A program made the translations under genes and the position numbers. A stretch of DNA of 64,000 bases from Mycoplasma simbae ATCC 49888. Lineage in GTDB: Bacteria > Bacillota_I > Bacilli_A > Mycoplasmatales > Metamycoplasmataceae. This document shows, in pieces, positions 33,644 through 45,400 of the stretch; the first letter of the stretch is position 1; the number at the start of each line of letters is the position of its first letter. The notes under the pieces are model-generated. The model was not told the origin of the DNA and made no database searches. It saw only the letters and a list, made by a program, of their open reading frames with translations. The stretch is from assembly GCF_000702705.1 (NCBI RefSeq), contig NZ_JNJG01000007.1, forward strand, positions 1-64,000, given 5' to 3'.

Positions 33644-35893
33644 TTATTGAGTAATTGTGAATAGTTCTTGTTCGTATAAAACATCATCAACGGTGCCATC
33701 TTCTAGAATTAGACGGAATTTAATTTTAACAGTATTGCCTTCTTTAACTAGTGAAATACCTTTTTGTCTAGGGGGGTTGCCGCCTGGCGTAGCAGAATGA
33801 AGTGTTGCATACGTTGTTTCTTTTCCATTTGTTGACATGTTACCAACAGCATTTTCTGATAAAGTTAACCCAGTTTTTAGTCTAGAATAAGATTTATTAT
33901 ATTTATCAGTTGAATAGAATTTCACTGTGCCCTTGTCCACTGTTATGACATTTTTATCTTCAGCAGCAAAAGCAGTTAAATTTTTACGGTTTTCTGCATT
34001 ATCTTCAAAGACAAAAATGTGTCTGCCTTCAGCTAGTGCAAAAAGTTCTTGACGTAAATATCTTTTAGCGTTTGCTTTAAAGCCAGTAATTTCATAAACT
34101 TTTTCTTTTGTTTGGGGCTGTTCGGATACTAAATCAGTAAATTGAACGTTAATTTGCAGTGTTGTATCTTCACCTTGTTTTGCGTGAACTGAAGTAATTT
34201 CAGCAGAAACTGCGTTAGAATCAATCTCAGGCAGTACGATACTTGATTTTTCAACTGAACCAGCGTAGGTTTCAGTTTTATTAATTGAAGAAGCTAAACT
34301 AGGAGTAGCTAATTGATCAACATAATTATTGAAATCAAATTGTTTTTTCATAAAGCCACTAATTTCAAAATCTTTTGTGAAGCTGTCTGCTTCTTTTGTT
34401 AGGGATACTGTGACAGTTAAAGTTCCTTTGTAATCATTTACTGTGCCTGCTTTGATAGTTACAGTTTTAACAATATCTTGAGCAAAGTTGAAGTCACGAT
34501 TTTGTTCATCAACAAATTTCACCATTGTTGAATCCGCGGCAGAAGCGTGTTTTGTTTCTTTACCCTCGTATTTAACGCCTAAATTAACAAATTGGTGTCC
34601 AAAATTGTTGGCTTTAAACCCTGAAATAACAACTGTTTTTTCTTTACTTTCAATAAATTCTGTGTCTAATTGGTATTTAATTGTAAATTTAACACTTACT
34701 GAATCGCTACCAACATTTTGGGTAAATTCTTTAATCTCAAAAATGTAACCTTGATCCACGTTGCTATGTGTTACATTAGCTTGAACAGCATCTTTATCAA
34801 ATGTGTCAGCTTTATTAGTGTAATCTAGCACTGCTTTATCAACCTGAGCATCAACATCGGCTTGCGAAACTGAAGCAAATACATGTAATGGTGTTGTAAT
34901 TACATCGTCAAAGAATTTAGTTGTTTTCTTTGATTTGTTGTATAAACCTAGTCTAAATTTAAGGCCATAAGAATTATTTTCTTTTAGCAATTGAGCTTGT
35001 AAGTTGACATCTTGATCACTTTGCCCTTCAGCTTTAATGCCAACTGGTGCTACACCAAAACTTGGTGAATATGGCTCAACAGTGAATAATTTAACACGCT
35101 CAGTGTTTTCTGCGGTTTTTTTCTTGTCGTAGAATGATTTATCTGCATAGTCTCAATATAATGTTGCTCCGTTTTGGCTATTCGCAAATCATTGAGATGA
35201 AGCTATTGATTTAACAATTTTTACCGCTGGGCCAAAATCAGTATAAGCATCATCTATAGATTTAGGATAATCTTCTTTAAAGCCTTCAATTTCCTTAATT
35301 AAGATAGTGCTTTGCTTGCCATCTACCACTGTCACTTCAACATTTAGAGTAGTTTTAACACCTTGATTAGGTGAAACCGATTTTACACTAACTTGCAATG
35401 AAGCGTCTTGCGAGTTTACTTGAACGTCGCTCACTTTTATTTGTCTAGGACGTTTAGCTTTTAGCTCGTCAGCAACACTGACGCTAACTAGATCGTTATA
35501 ATTTTTTTGACTTGGTGTTGAAGGGTTTGGAGTTTGTGAACTAGCAAAACCTTCAACCATTTTAGTCTCAACTGTGCTTTCACCTGTTGTTTTATTAGTT
35601 AACTTGATTTCAACCATTACCGCTCCGGAAACTTGCGAAGCTGGTCTAACTGATTGAATAGTTGGCTCCGTATTTGGCATAGTAGTTGTTACTTTAAAGT
35701 CAGCAGCTGTAACTTCGCTTGGTTGTTTTGATTTTGCTCCTTCAACAACACTAATGCTGATTTGATTTTGGTTTGATTTTTCGTCTGTTGTTTTAGTTTT
35801 TTCAGATTCTTGACCGCAGGCAACCGCCAGCATTGGCATAGCTAAAAATGTTGGCGCAGCCAGTGTTAAAAATCCTAATTTTTTCTTCCTCAT
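33644..35893 (-). CDS. Surface lipoprotein with tandem Lipoprotein_17-like repeats
   Basis: 749 aa, two TGA-Trp codons. Signal with lipobox MLAVAC (Cys26). Then about five domains of 80-100 residues, each closing with a GF motif: VEGFAS, IEGFKE, ISGFKA, ISGFMK and ITGFKA. This is the mycoplasma lipoprotein-associated (type-17) repeat, found in many surface lipoproteins; function is not established and variation in number is common. The final region ends LEDGTVDDVLYEQEL. AGGAG ribosome site 6 nt upstream; AT-rich promoter with TATAAA near 35926. Single gene with its own terminator. Confidence 0.9.
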
Positions 35894-36020
35894 ACTTCTC
35901 CTATAATGTTATTTTTATATGTTTATAATAACATAAATTGAGTATTAATATTTAAATATTTTTGGCCTAAATATAGTCTTTTTTGTGTTGATTTTGACCA
36001 AAAAACACGTTTTACAGTGT

Positions 36021-36042
36021 AAAAAAACGTGCTTTGCACGTT
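36021..36042 (-). terminator. Terminator of the cdaM-mgtE operon
   Basis: AACGTGC-TTT-GCACGTT hairpin, followed on the minus strand by seven T residues, 3 nt past the mgtE stop. Confidence 0.85.
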
Positions 36043-36044
36043 AA

Positions 36045-37490
36045 TTAAATAAATATTTTTAAACAAATAATTACAGCTGCAAAAATTACCAATGTTGAAA
36101 TTAACTCAGCAAAAGATTGCAGTAATACTAATGAAGCATTAGATGGGTCTTTTTTGCGTTTGTAATACATAATTGGAATTAGCGCGGAAATGAATTGAGC
36201 TAGTGTTAAAGCTAACACGAATGCCAGTGAAGTTCCACATATAATAGCTCATGCACGAGCTGAATTTTGAGCTAAATCATTAGTTGCGGCAAGGAAAATC
36301 GATAAACGGCCAACATTAATTAAGGCTAAGCATGAACCTAAAGCTAAGCCGACAAGTGTTTCTTTAAGTAAAACTTTATTGAAGTGTTTGTTTTCAATTA
36401 AGTCCATGGTTAAGGCGCGTTTAACTGTAATATTGGTTTGTGCGACACCATTACGAATAGCAGTATTAATTGAAGGTACAAACACCATTAATGAAATAAT
36501 TAAAGATAATGTTGGCAAGATTAAATCAAGTTTAAAATCGCTTATTACTTCTTTGAACAAGAAATAACCACTCACTTCTAGAATTGAAGAGAAAAGTAAA
36601 ATCATAATTCCCCATAAAATTCTGCCTCTTACAAGTGAATATCAGGGGGTTTTTAAATAATCGTCTGGGTCTGAAGATTTGGCGTTAATTCCGGCCATTT
36701 TGTATAAATCTTCAGTTGCTGCTTCATGAATTACGTCAATAACATCGTCGCTAGTAATCATTCCAATTAGTCTGTTGTCTTGGTTAGTTACTGGCAACAC
36801 TGACATATCATGTTCACTAAAAATTTTAGCAGCTTGTTCTTGCTTTTCATTAGCCATAATCGAAGTTACTGGTGAATAAATATCATCAATTTTGTCACTA
36901 GATTTAGCAAAAACAATTTCTTCAAGTGTTAGCACACCTAAAAGTTGTTGAGTAGGGCTAACAACATAGTAATAATGCACTAATTCTGCCTTGTTTTTTG
37001 CATAATCACGTCTAATTTTGAATAAAGCTTGCTCGCATGTGTATGTATTTTGAATAAAAGAAATATCAATACTCATGATGCTTCCAACTTCATCTTCTGC
37101 GTATGAAAGCAATTTGTTGATTTCGTTACGTTTATCTTGAGGTGTATAAGCAATAATTTTGCTGGTTACGTTGGCTGGTAATTCTTCTAAAACGTCAGCT
37201 AATTCATCACTTTGCAACTCTTGCAGTAGTTTCATGCCTCATTCTTCGCTAAAACTCAAAGCTAATTGCGTTTGCTGATCTGACTCTAGGTATGAAAAAA
37301 CCTCAGCAGCGTCAGGAGTTTTAAGCATTCTTAAAAAAGTTAATTGCTCGTCTTTGGTTAATTCACCTAAAGCGGCGGCAATATCGGCATTAGGTACTTC
37401 ATCAATTAATTCTCTAGCGCCTTTAATACTTTTATTGGCAACAATTTCTTTAATTCGTTCATGTATTTGAATATCTTGACTCTCGTTCAT
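36045..37490 (-). CDS. mgtE: MgtE-type magnesium transporter
   Basis: 481 aa with four TGA-Trp codons. N-terminal MgtE_N domain (helical, about 15-135) with LADVLEELP, a tandem CBS pair (about 140-275: SIMSIDISFIQ, LGVLTLEEIV, SIMANEKQEQA, LIGMITSDDVID), then the membrane domain with about five helices including SLIISLMVFVPSINTAIRNGVAQ (pore region). It imports Mg2+; the CBS/N domains sense cytoplasmic Mg. Start is 1 nt after the cdaM stop. Lies in the same operon as a c-di-AMP synthase. Confidence 0.93.
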
Positions 37491-37491
37491 T

Positions 37492-38079
37492 TTAATCCTT
37501 TAAGTATTTAATTAATTGTTCTTGGAATTGTTCTATTCTTATTTTGAAAAATGTACCGTTTTTTACAAATTTAACATCACCAGTTTCTTCGCTGACAATG
37601 ATAGTTAATGCATCACACACTTCACTAATACCCATAGCCGCACGGTGGCGCGCACCATAGTGGTTGTCAATAGACTTTTTAGAAATTTTATAAAAAGTTG
37701 CTGCGTAATAAATTTTGTTATCTCTAATTATTACGGCTCCATCATGCAATGGCGATTCTTTATTGAAGATAGCAATTAGCAATGATGAAGAAATATCGGC
37801 ATTTAAAATTATCCCATCGGTACGCAAACTATCAATTAAGTCACTATTTTCAATTGTAATTAATGCCCCAATTTTGTTTGCTGAAAAATGTTCCACAGCC
37901 TCACGCAACTGGTTAATTAGTCTAATTTGAGTGCTTGAACCAAGCTTGTCAAAACGACGTTTTGCGAATTTAGCTTTCACGCCTGTAATTAAACGTGGCA
38001 ATAAAGTTACTAAAATATTTATTGCTACCAGGGCAAGTAAAATGTAAATAATAATATCTCGAACTAAATCTGAATGCAT
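37492..38079 (-). CDS. cdaM: CdaM-type diadenylate cyclase
   Basis: 195 aa. A single membrane helix (about 8-28) precedes a DisA_N/DAC domain with DGA (113-115, SPLHDGAV) and RHR (144-146, GARHRAAMG), both essential for making c-di-AMP from two ATP. A single N-terminal TM helix instead of three identifies the CdaM form of mollicutes rather than CdaA. It makes c-di-AMP, which controls potassium and osmotic balance. Operon: 1 nt behind the 99-aa gene and 1 nt before mgtE. Confidence 0.93.
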   Translation of the reverse strand: MHSDLVRDIIIYILLALVAINILVTLLPRLITGVKAKFAKRRFDKLGSSTQIRLINQLREAVEHFSANKIGALITIENSDLIDSLRTDGIILNADISSSLLIAIFNKESPLHDGAVIIRDNKIYYAATFYKISKKSIDNHYGARHRAAMGISEVCDALTIIVSEETGDVKFVKNGTFFKIRIEQFQEQLIKYLKD

Positions 38080-38080
38080 A

Positions 38081-38380
38081 TTATTGTCCTAATCTCCCAA
38101 TAATTAAAGCAGTTAATAGTGCAACAACAATTATTCCAATTGAGATTGAAATTGATAGAATTTTACTGATTTTTCTTTTTTTGTATTCACGTAAATCAAT
38201 TTTATTATGGTTCAATAAACACTCTTCATGTTCGCATTCTTTTTCACTCATTTTATCTAGTTTAACGAGTGCTGGATTAGATAAAAGTTGTTTGTTTTCT
38301 TCGTGTAATTGAATTAAAAGTTCTCTTCGTTTTTGAATTCTTTCCGCCGCAATAATTGGGTCACGTTCAATAGATGCCAT
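38081..38380 (-). CDS. Small tail-anchored protein upstream of cdaM
   Basis: 99 aa, ATG 38380 with AAGGAGT upstream. Soluble charged part (1-72) with a Cys/His cluster CEHEECLLNH, then a lysine/arginine stretch (KKRKISK) and one hydrophobic C-terminal segment (about 74-95), so probably a tail-anchored membrane protein facing the cytoplasm. Family not recognised. One nt before cdaM; co-translation suggests a partner or accessory role to the cyclase, unproven. Confidence 0.75.
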   Translation of the reverse strand: MASIERDPIIAAERIQKRRELLIQLHEENKQLLSNPALVKLDKMSEKECEHEECLLNHNKIDLREYKKRKISKILSISISIGIIVVALLTALIIGRLGQ

Positions 38381-38535
38381 CTTAACTCCTTAAATATATA
38401 ATTTAATTAATTATAGCTTAAAAAGCATTTTTCAGTATTTCAAAGTAGATATGTTTTTGGGTTTATTTTTTGCAATATTGAATCTATCAAAACACACATT
38501 TTTACTCATAAATGATTGAAAAATGTATATTAATG

Positions 38536-38550
38536 TATAATTATGGCCAT
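38536..38550 (+). promoter_or_regulatory. Leaderless-type promoter of the deaminase gene
   Basis: TATAAT at 38536-38541 ends 7 nt before ATG 38549, so transcription would begin at or next to the start codon and yield a leaderless message. No ribosome site is present. An upstream in-frame ATG at 38543 is too close to the -10 to be transcribed. Confidence 0.6.
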
Positions 38551-39040
38551 GAAAAAAGAATCACTATATTGAGATGGCTATTTCATGGCCTTAGCCAAAG
38601 TTTCGGCTTTGCGTTCTAAAGATCCTAGCACACAAGTTGGAGCGTGCATTATTGACAAAGATTTAAAAGTTGTAGGTTTGGGCTACAACGGTATGCCTAA
38701 AGGAATTGATGATGCTTTTCCATGAGAAAGAAGTGCTGAGCACACTAAAGAAACTAAATATCCTTATGTAGTTCACGCCGAAGTCAATGCAATCATTAAC
38801 GCTTTTGGCAAAACTAAAAACGCAACTTTGTATACATCATTGTTCCCTTGCTCAAACTGTGCTAAAACAATTGTCCAAGCAGGAATAAGTGATATTATTT
38901 ATGAATCAGATAAATATCACGATACTGAAGATGCTGAAATTGCTCGTAAAATTTTAGAATCTTGCGAAATAAAATGTCGCAAATTAGAAATTGACACTAA
39001 CGTAAAAGTTAGCGTGGGCGATAAACAATTTAACTCATAG
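38549..39040 (+). CDS. dCMP deaminase-like (ComE type) zinc enzyme
   Basis: 163 aa. Zinc-dependent cytidine/deoxycytidylate deaminase fold: HAEVNAI supplies His and catalytic Glu, and PCSNCAK supplies the two Cys ligands. It would deaminate dCMP to dUMP for dTMP synthesis and pyrimidine balance. Two TGA-Trp codons (YWDGY, FPW). The start ATG 38549 is preferred from the leaderless-type promoter; ATG 38543 is in frame. Family length 150-170. Not part of an operon. Confidence 0.9.
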
Positions 39041-39112
39041 TGCTATAAAATAGCTTAATGAGGCATAAAATAATTAGTTTTTAAAAATAAAATAAAAAAA
39101 ATTAAAAATTAT

Positions 39113-39142
39113 TTGAAAATTATTAAAAAATTGATTTATAAT
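39113..39142 (+). promoter_or_regulatory. Strong promoter of the candidate small RNA
   Basis: TTGAAA (39113-39118) and TATAAT (39137-39142) with an 18-nt spacer, close to the vegetative sigma consensus. The expected start (about 39149-39151) coincides with the first base of a stable hairpin. Confidence 0.75.
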
Positions 39143-39150
39143 AATTATGC

Positions 39151-39318
39151 ACAATAGCTTGAGAAAGCCATTGTTGCAAAAAGGTTAAAAACCAAACATA
39201 TTTTGAACATTTTCATTTTTTTATCCAAAATCGCAATGTTTACCCCTTTTTTCCAAGCAAAGCGAATCAATTAAAATTTATAATAGGAAGAGCATCTTGT
39301 CAATGCTCTTCTTTTTTT
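39151..39318 (+). ncRNA. Candidate structured small RNA, about 168 nt
   Basis: Begins where the promoter predicts and ends at an intrinsic terminator. The 5' part folds as ACAAT-AG-CTT-GAGA-AAG-CC-ATTGT (39151-39173), next a GGTT-AAA-AACC hairpin, then an A/T-rich single-stranded middle, and the 3' hairpin GAAGAGCAT / ATGCTCTTC (39287-39311) followed by seven T. None of the signatures of 4.5S, RNase P, tmRNA or tRNA was found, so it is not a known housekeeping RNA by sequence. A second -10 TATAAT at 39279 could make a shorter transcript. No function assigned. Confidence 0.55.
39287..39318 (+). terminator. Terminator of the candidate small RNA
   Basis: GAAGAGCAT pairs with ATGCTCTTC over a 7-nt loop and is followed by seven T residues. 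Confidence 0.85.
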
Positions 39319-39404
39319 ATCTTCAAATTTGCAAGGGTATGCAAAAAGCTTGAAAAAAAGTTATTGATATATAATATATCAATACATATAAAGGAAATAT
39401 CAAG

Positions 39405-42400
39405 ATGAAGAAAAAAATATTGCGTGGTGTGTTAGCATCCCTAACCGCTTTGACAGGAACTGTTACTTTAGCTACGTTTTTAAGTTTAATACCAACCAAG
39501 GAAAAAACACTTAAACAAACATCAGAAGTAAAACAAAAACAAAAAAAAGATGTTGTTAATACTTTGATTCCATCTTTGCCTTCTGGAAAGCAATCTGAAA
39601 CAATTCGGCCAAATCATAAAACAACCGAATTAATTAGTTTATCTGATCGAAAATATTCTTCGTTAGCAATAGCACCAGATCAAAAAATTTCTTATGTTGC
39701 TTTAGGCGATTCAATTACCGCTGGTTTTGTTGCACGACTAGATAAAGACTATCCTGGAAAATTCGAAAATGGCCAAGTGCACGGATTATCTTATCCTGCT
39801 TATTTAGCGCAAATGTTTCAACAAATTAATCGTTTACAAAGCTTTGAAAACTTTGCAGTAACTGGCTCAACTTTTGCCGATTGAAATATTTTACTTAAAT
39901 CACGTGGACAAGAAGCAAACTTAACTCAAATTGAGTTAGCTTTAATGCGTAAAAGATTTACAGCTAATTGAAAACAAAAATACACTAATCTTGTACAACA
40001 ATTAAATAAATCAAACTTAATTACTGTTTCGCTAGGTGCAAATGATTTTATGAAAACCGTAGCCGAAAGCATCGGTAGTTTTCCAATTAGCGAAATTGTC
40101 AAAGTTATTAATTCGCAAAATGCAAATTACTCTGAAATTACACGACTTCTGAGTGAATTATTCAATACATTATTCACCAATATTCAACAGCGCCAAGACC
40201 TTTTCATCAAACAATTACGTGCTTTAGCTCCTAAAGCAAATATTAACTTTATAGGTTTTCCTACTCCTTTAAGCATGATTTTTGACATGCTTGATCGTCA
40301 TATAAATAAATATAGTGACAATAAAGGAATTAGCATTAGTTCAATTTTGATTGATCTAGTCAATAAAAAAATCAAATTTACTGCTAACAGTAATAAAACT
40401 TACTTCATTAACCCTTTTGACCATGATTATTGAATTGCTAACCATAAAGTTTTGGTTAACACACTTTTTGATATTCACCCAGGAGCTAGGGGCTATAAAA
40501 AAATTGCTCAAGACATTTTTATTAAACTAATTAATCCTTCACGTGATCAAGCTGAATTAATTAAACATGGAATTAATTGGGATAAAAAATATATTCAAAG
40601 TGACCAAGAATCATTTTTAACTCAAATCCAAACCACTCAAAAACCTTTTGAAATTATTGACAAAATCTTTGGCAATGACAAAGATGCATTTATTGTGGCT
40701 AAAGATAATCTATATGATGCTCAAAAAAATAAACTTAGTCAACAAAACTACTTCCGTAGAGTGTTAAACTCAATTGCTTTTGAAGAAATTGTTTTTGAAC
40801 AAATTTTGCCAACTCTATTGCAAACCAAGTTTTATCGTTCAATTGATCCAGATCAACTATTGAGCAACTTTTTAAACAAAAACAATAAAGAAAACCTAAA
40901 AAGCTTGAAAAAATGATTCAAAGATTCAAATATTGTTGCTAATTTATTACAAAATGTAGAACAAGCATTTTGAAACACAGACTGAGACAAAGACGGCTTA
41001 CCAGGTGCTAAAGACTATAGAATTAATTATTTAGCTCAAGCTTTTAGGGATGAACTAGGTAACGAGCAAAGAATTATTGGATATATTTTTAGCCTAACTC
41101 AAACCAGCGTATTTACTAAACACTTAGCTGAATTTAAACAAATTGTAAAAACATTGCTAACTAATTTAGTGGCCCATGATTTCACAACTGATAAAGTAGC
41201 TAAGTTGGTTAATTTATTCTATAAACCTGAATTTGCGAAGGTTATTTCGCGTTCAGATGTAGAAAAATTAATTTTATTGGCCTTAAATTCTGAAACATTA
41301 AAACAAAATGTTGCCGATATTATTGAAAATATCATAGCCGATAGCAAACTATACGCCACCAGCCAAAGCTTTGAAGATTTATGATTTAAATTTATCCGTA
41401 ACGAAAAAAATACAGCTTCAATTAAAAATATTTTCACTTATATTCTTAAAGATTTTGTGGCTCAACCAGAATTTAAACACATTTTGGCGCGTATAGGATC
41501 AAACCTAGTACACAATTTCCCTCAATATTTTGCTAACATTGACCCAGATTTATTGGGTGAATTCTCTGCAGATGTGTTGAATCTATGAACTCGATTAGAT
41601 TCGCAATTTAATCTAGTAGAAATTATTTCAAACTCACTAATTTCGCAATTACAATCTAAATTGCCAAACAAATTCAGTGTTGAAGAATTCGGCAAACAAA
41701 CTTTTGGCGCGCTTGCCTCTCACTTTGACTCACAAAACATTGAGCAAACTGTTTTAAACCTAATCAAAAGCGCTTCACAAAGTAAAATTGCAAAATACAA
41801 ACCAATTCTAAAAACGCTTTTATCTAACTTATTACAATATTCAAAACAAAATTCACACAGTTTTGTTGAATTTATCAATTCTATTTACTCAAAATTAGGC
41901 ACAAACATTGAAGCCTGAATTAGCAGAGACAATTTCACTCAACTGATCAATAAAACAATTAAATTTGACGAGTTTGGCACATTAATTGAAAGCGTTATTG
42001 ATGCATTTGCTAGTGCAAATGAGCAACAAATTCAACAAGCAAATAATTTATATGAGTTAATACGCACTTTATTTGTCAATGATGCAAATGTAGTCGTAGC
42101 TTTAAATAATTTGGTTGCCAAAATTTTAGAATTACCTGAACTCAATCCAACTATTGCTAAAGGTTTAAGTTTATTACCAATCCAAACAGATCAAGCAGAT
42201 ATTGATTCGCTAAAAAATCTAGCCAAAACACTATTAAAAAATGAAGATTTTCTTGCCATTGAACGTGATTTTATTGATAATGTTTTACTTTCGCCAATTG
42301 CAACAGTAGAAAATTTTGACTTTAACGCAAATATTAAAAACTGACTTGCAAATGAGCAAGCTAAATCAAACCTAAAACAAAATCTAACTAAACTAGCAAT

Positions 42401-45400
42401 TAATATTACAAAAAATACTCATTTTATTGAAATTATTGCTAATATTAGCAAAAAATACCACGATAGTCAATTCCCTAACACTAACAACGTAACCAAAGAG
42501 CAATTTGTAAATCTGTATTCAACACTGCTAGCAGATTTAGAAAACTTCAATAATGAAACAAATTTAATAAATGATTTAATTAATTTATTTGTTGATGAAC
42601 TAGCAACCAATGGTACACAACTTGACTTAAATGCCCTAATTCAAAATATTTTAGCAACGCTAACTAAAGCAACCAACAGTGAAGAAAAAATCGTAAATAT
42701 TGTTAAATACTTAGCAAAAAATAACATTTTAACTCAAAATAAAGAGCTTATCTCCACTTTAATTTCTAATGTTATTAGCTCTCCACAACACGCGGATAGT
42801 ATTTACAATAAACTTTACTCACTGTTGCCAACTAACATTCAAACATATGTAGCTAAAGACAAATTTTTGACCTTAGCTCAAAACACTTTTGCCAGCCAAC
42901 AATTCAAAAATTTTGCCAATAACTTAATTGATTCATTAGCAAGCATTGAATACTCACAAATTCAAAACCAAAACACTATTTTTGACATTTTGAAAACATC
43001 TTTGCGTGGCCAAAACGTCAACAATTTAGTTAATTCAACAATTGATTTAGTTGTTGCTATTTTAAGCCAAGAATCATTTGTGCAAATTATTCAACAAAAT
43101 CAGAAAAATTTACCGGTTTTCATTCAAAATATCAATGTTGAAAGTCTGATAAATCTATCTAAAGATGCATTAAGATTTGAAGGTTTAAAACCTGTTTTAG
43201 CAAGCTTTATCAATGATGCTATTTTCAATAATGAAACAACATTAGACAAGATACTTGACTTTGACTTTTTATTGAAAAAATGATTGCAAAATGAACAAAA
43301 TGAACAAAACTTAGCACAACAGGTACCTAAATTAATTATTAGTTTTAGCCAAAATCAAAACTTAATAGATGTTTTAGCCACATTAGCTCATGATCAATTG
43401 CAAAATTATGGCGCACAAGCACAAAACATCACTAAAGATGAATTAAAACAACTAATTCAAGCGGTATTAACTCAAATTGAGCCAATCAATAACTCAACTC
43501 AGATTTTTAACACGCTTTCAGCTAAACTTGTTGAGCAAATTAAAATAAACGGAATTAGAGTTGATTTTGCATCCGTTTTTGCTAACTTAAATCAACAAAT
43601 TTTTAGTCCACAAAACATAGAAGCAAACATATTAGCGCTATTTAAGCAACTGGTTCAAAGCAACTTATTAGGTAATAACAAAGATGTGTTAGCTAAATTA
43701 ATTATTGCTTTTTCACCTTCACTAAAAGATTACGCATTGAATTCTAATTTCTTAGAAAAAGCTTTAGGTGAAAAAGCAATCCGTTTAATCAACCCAGAAC
43801 ACACAAATGCAATCATCACTAAATTAATTAATGAACCTGAATATGCTCAATTGATTACAATCTTAATTGAATTGTTTACCACTCTACCGATTGAAAAAGT
43901 TAACGAGCTAAATAGCTTAAATGATTTAATAAAACTGCTTTTTGCTCAACTTGATCAATCAAATATTGGTTCACATTCAATAGCTTTATTGCAAAAAATA
44001 TTGGATTATGATGAAACTAGCCAAATCTACGAGCAAATCAAGCCTGAATTACCAGTAAAACTTAGATTTATTTCGCCTGAGCGTGTAAAATGAGTAATTA
44101 AAAACTTACTAACTAACCAAAATCTACGTGAACTTGTAAAACATTTTATAGATTCAACAGTAATTGAACCTGATTTTGATTTAACAAAACTTAGAGACTT
44201 TAACTACATCGTCCAAAAATGATTAGAATCAGATTCAAAACGTGAATTTGTGGCTTCAAAAACTAAGGCTATTATTCAAGCATTGATTCAGCAACCTGAT
44301 TTTGCTGATATAGTGGCACAATTTGCCTACAATGAATTAAAAGAAGTTAAACATTTAGCAAATAATATTAATGAAGAAGAATTTAAAAACCTAGTTAAAA
44401 TTGCAATCAATAGTCTATCTAACCTTGAAAATGATCACCATTTCATTTCAACTTTAATTGACCAAACATTGGCTAATTTAAGTCAAGAAGGTACCAACGT
44501 TGACTTTAGCAAAATATTGCAAAGCGTTGTAAATTCAGTATTTTCATCACAAAACATTGAACAAAGTATTGTTAAAATCATTAAACTAAGCCTAAAATCA
44601 CCAAATGTACAACAAAGCAAAAATGTCTTACAACAACTTGTTAAAAATACAGTTAGCTTCCAGCCATTTGTGCAATTTTTAGCACAAAAAACATTTAGTT
44701 TATTAGAATCTAAAGTTTCGCAAACATTTACTCAACAAATTTGACAACAAGCCTTAAATGCAGCTTTAACAAGTGAAAATCTAGCACACATTACACAAAA
44801 TCTTTTTGAGGCATTATTTGCCATCACATCTGAAAATTTAGATAATATCAACACTGGTCTAGATTTAGGTGCACAAGCGTGAAAAGTAGCTAATAAAGAC
44901 CAAATATTGAGTGATTTAAGTCAAATTTTAATTCATTTTATTGACAGCGAACAAGCTAACACAATACTAAACGAAGTTGCATTAATTATCTTTACAAATC
45001 CAACCAGCGAGCAATTGCAAGCGTTAAAAAATAGCTTCAAAGCAATTATCCAACAAGAAAACTTTAAACCGTTATTGACCAATTTCATTGATAATGCTTT
45101 ATTAACACAGGGAAGTCAAAACTCTGATTTTACTGACTTTAATATCATTATCAAGCGTTGGTTCAATTCTCAAGAAAACAAACAACAAATAATAACAAAA
45201 TTAAGCACTCTTGTACAATCATTGCTATCTGATTCATCAATAAAAGAGCTATTAGCATATTTGTTATTCCCTAGTTTACAATCCGAATCAATTACAATTG
45301 AAAAAGTAAAATCATTCGTCAATGATGTAGCTCAAAAGTTAATTAATTTAGAAACATCTACTCAACTTATTCAAAAAACTGCGACCACATTTGTTGATGA

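Larger units (their letters stand above)
39041..39404. other. Gene-free region containing a candidate small RNA
   Basis: 364 bases without an ORF. Very AT-rich at 39041-39112, then a strong promoter, a hairpin-rich stretch and an intrinsic terminator (see the RNA entry). The last 85 bases contain the promoter and AAGGAAAT ribosome site of the next gene (ATG 39405). Confidence 0.7.

Noticed and set aside
39151-39318. 4.5S RNA, RNase P RNA, tmRNA or tRNA in the gene-free region
   Set aside because: None of the conserved loops or acceptor ends of these RNAs was seen; the region was kept only as an unassigned candidate small RNA.
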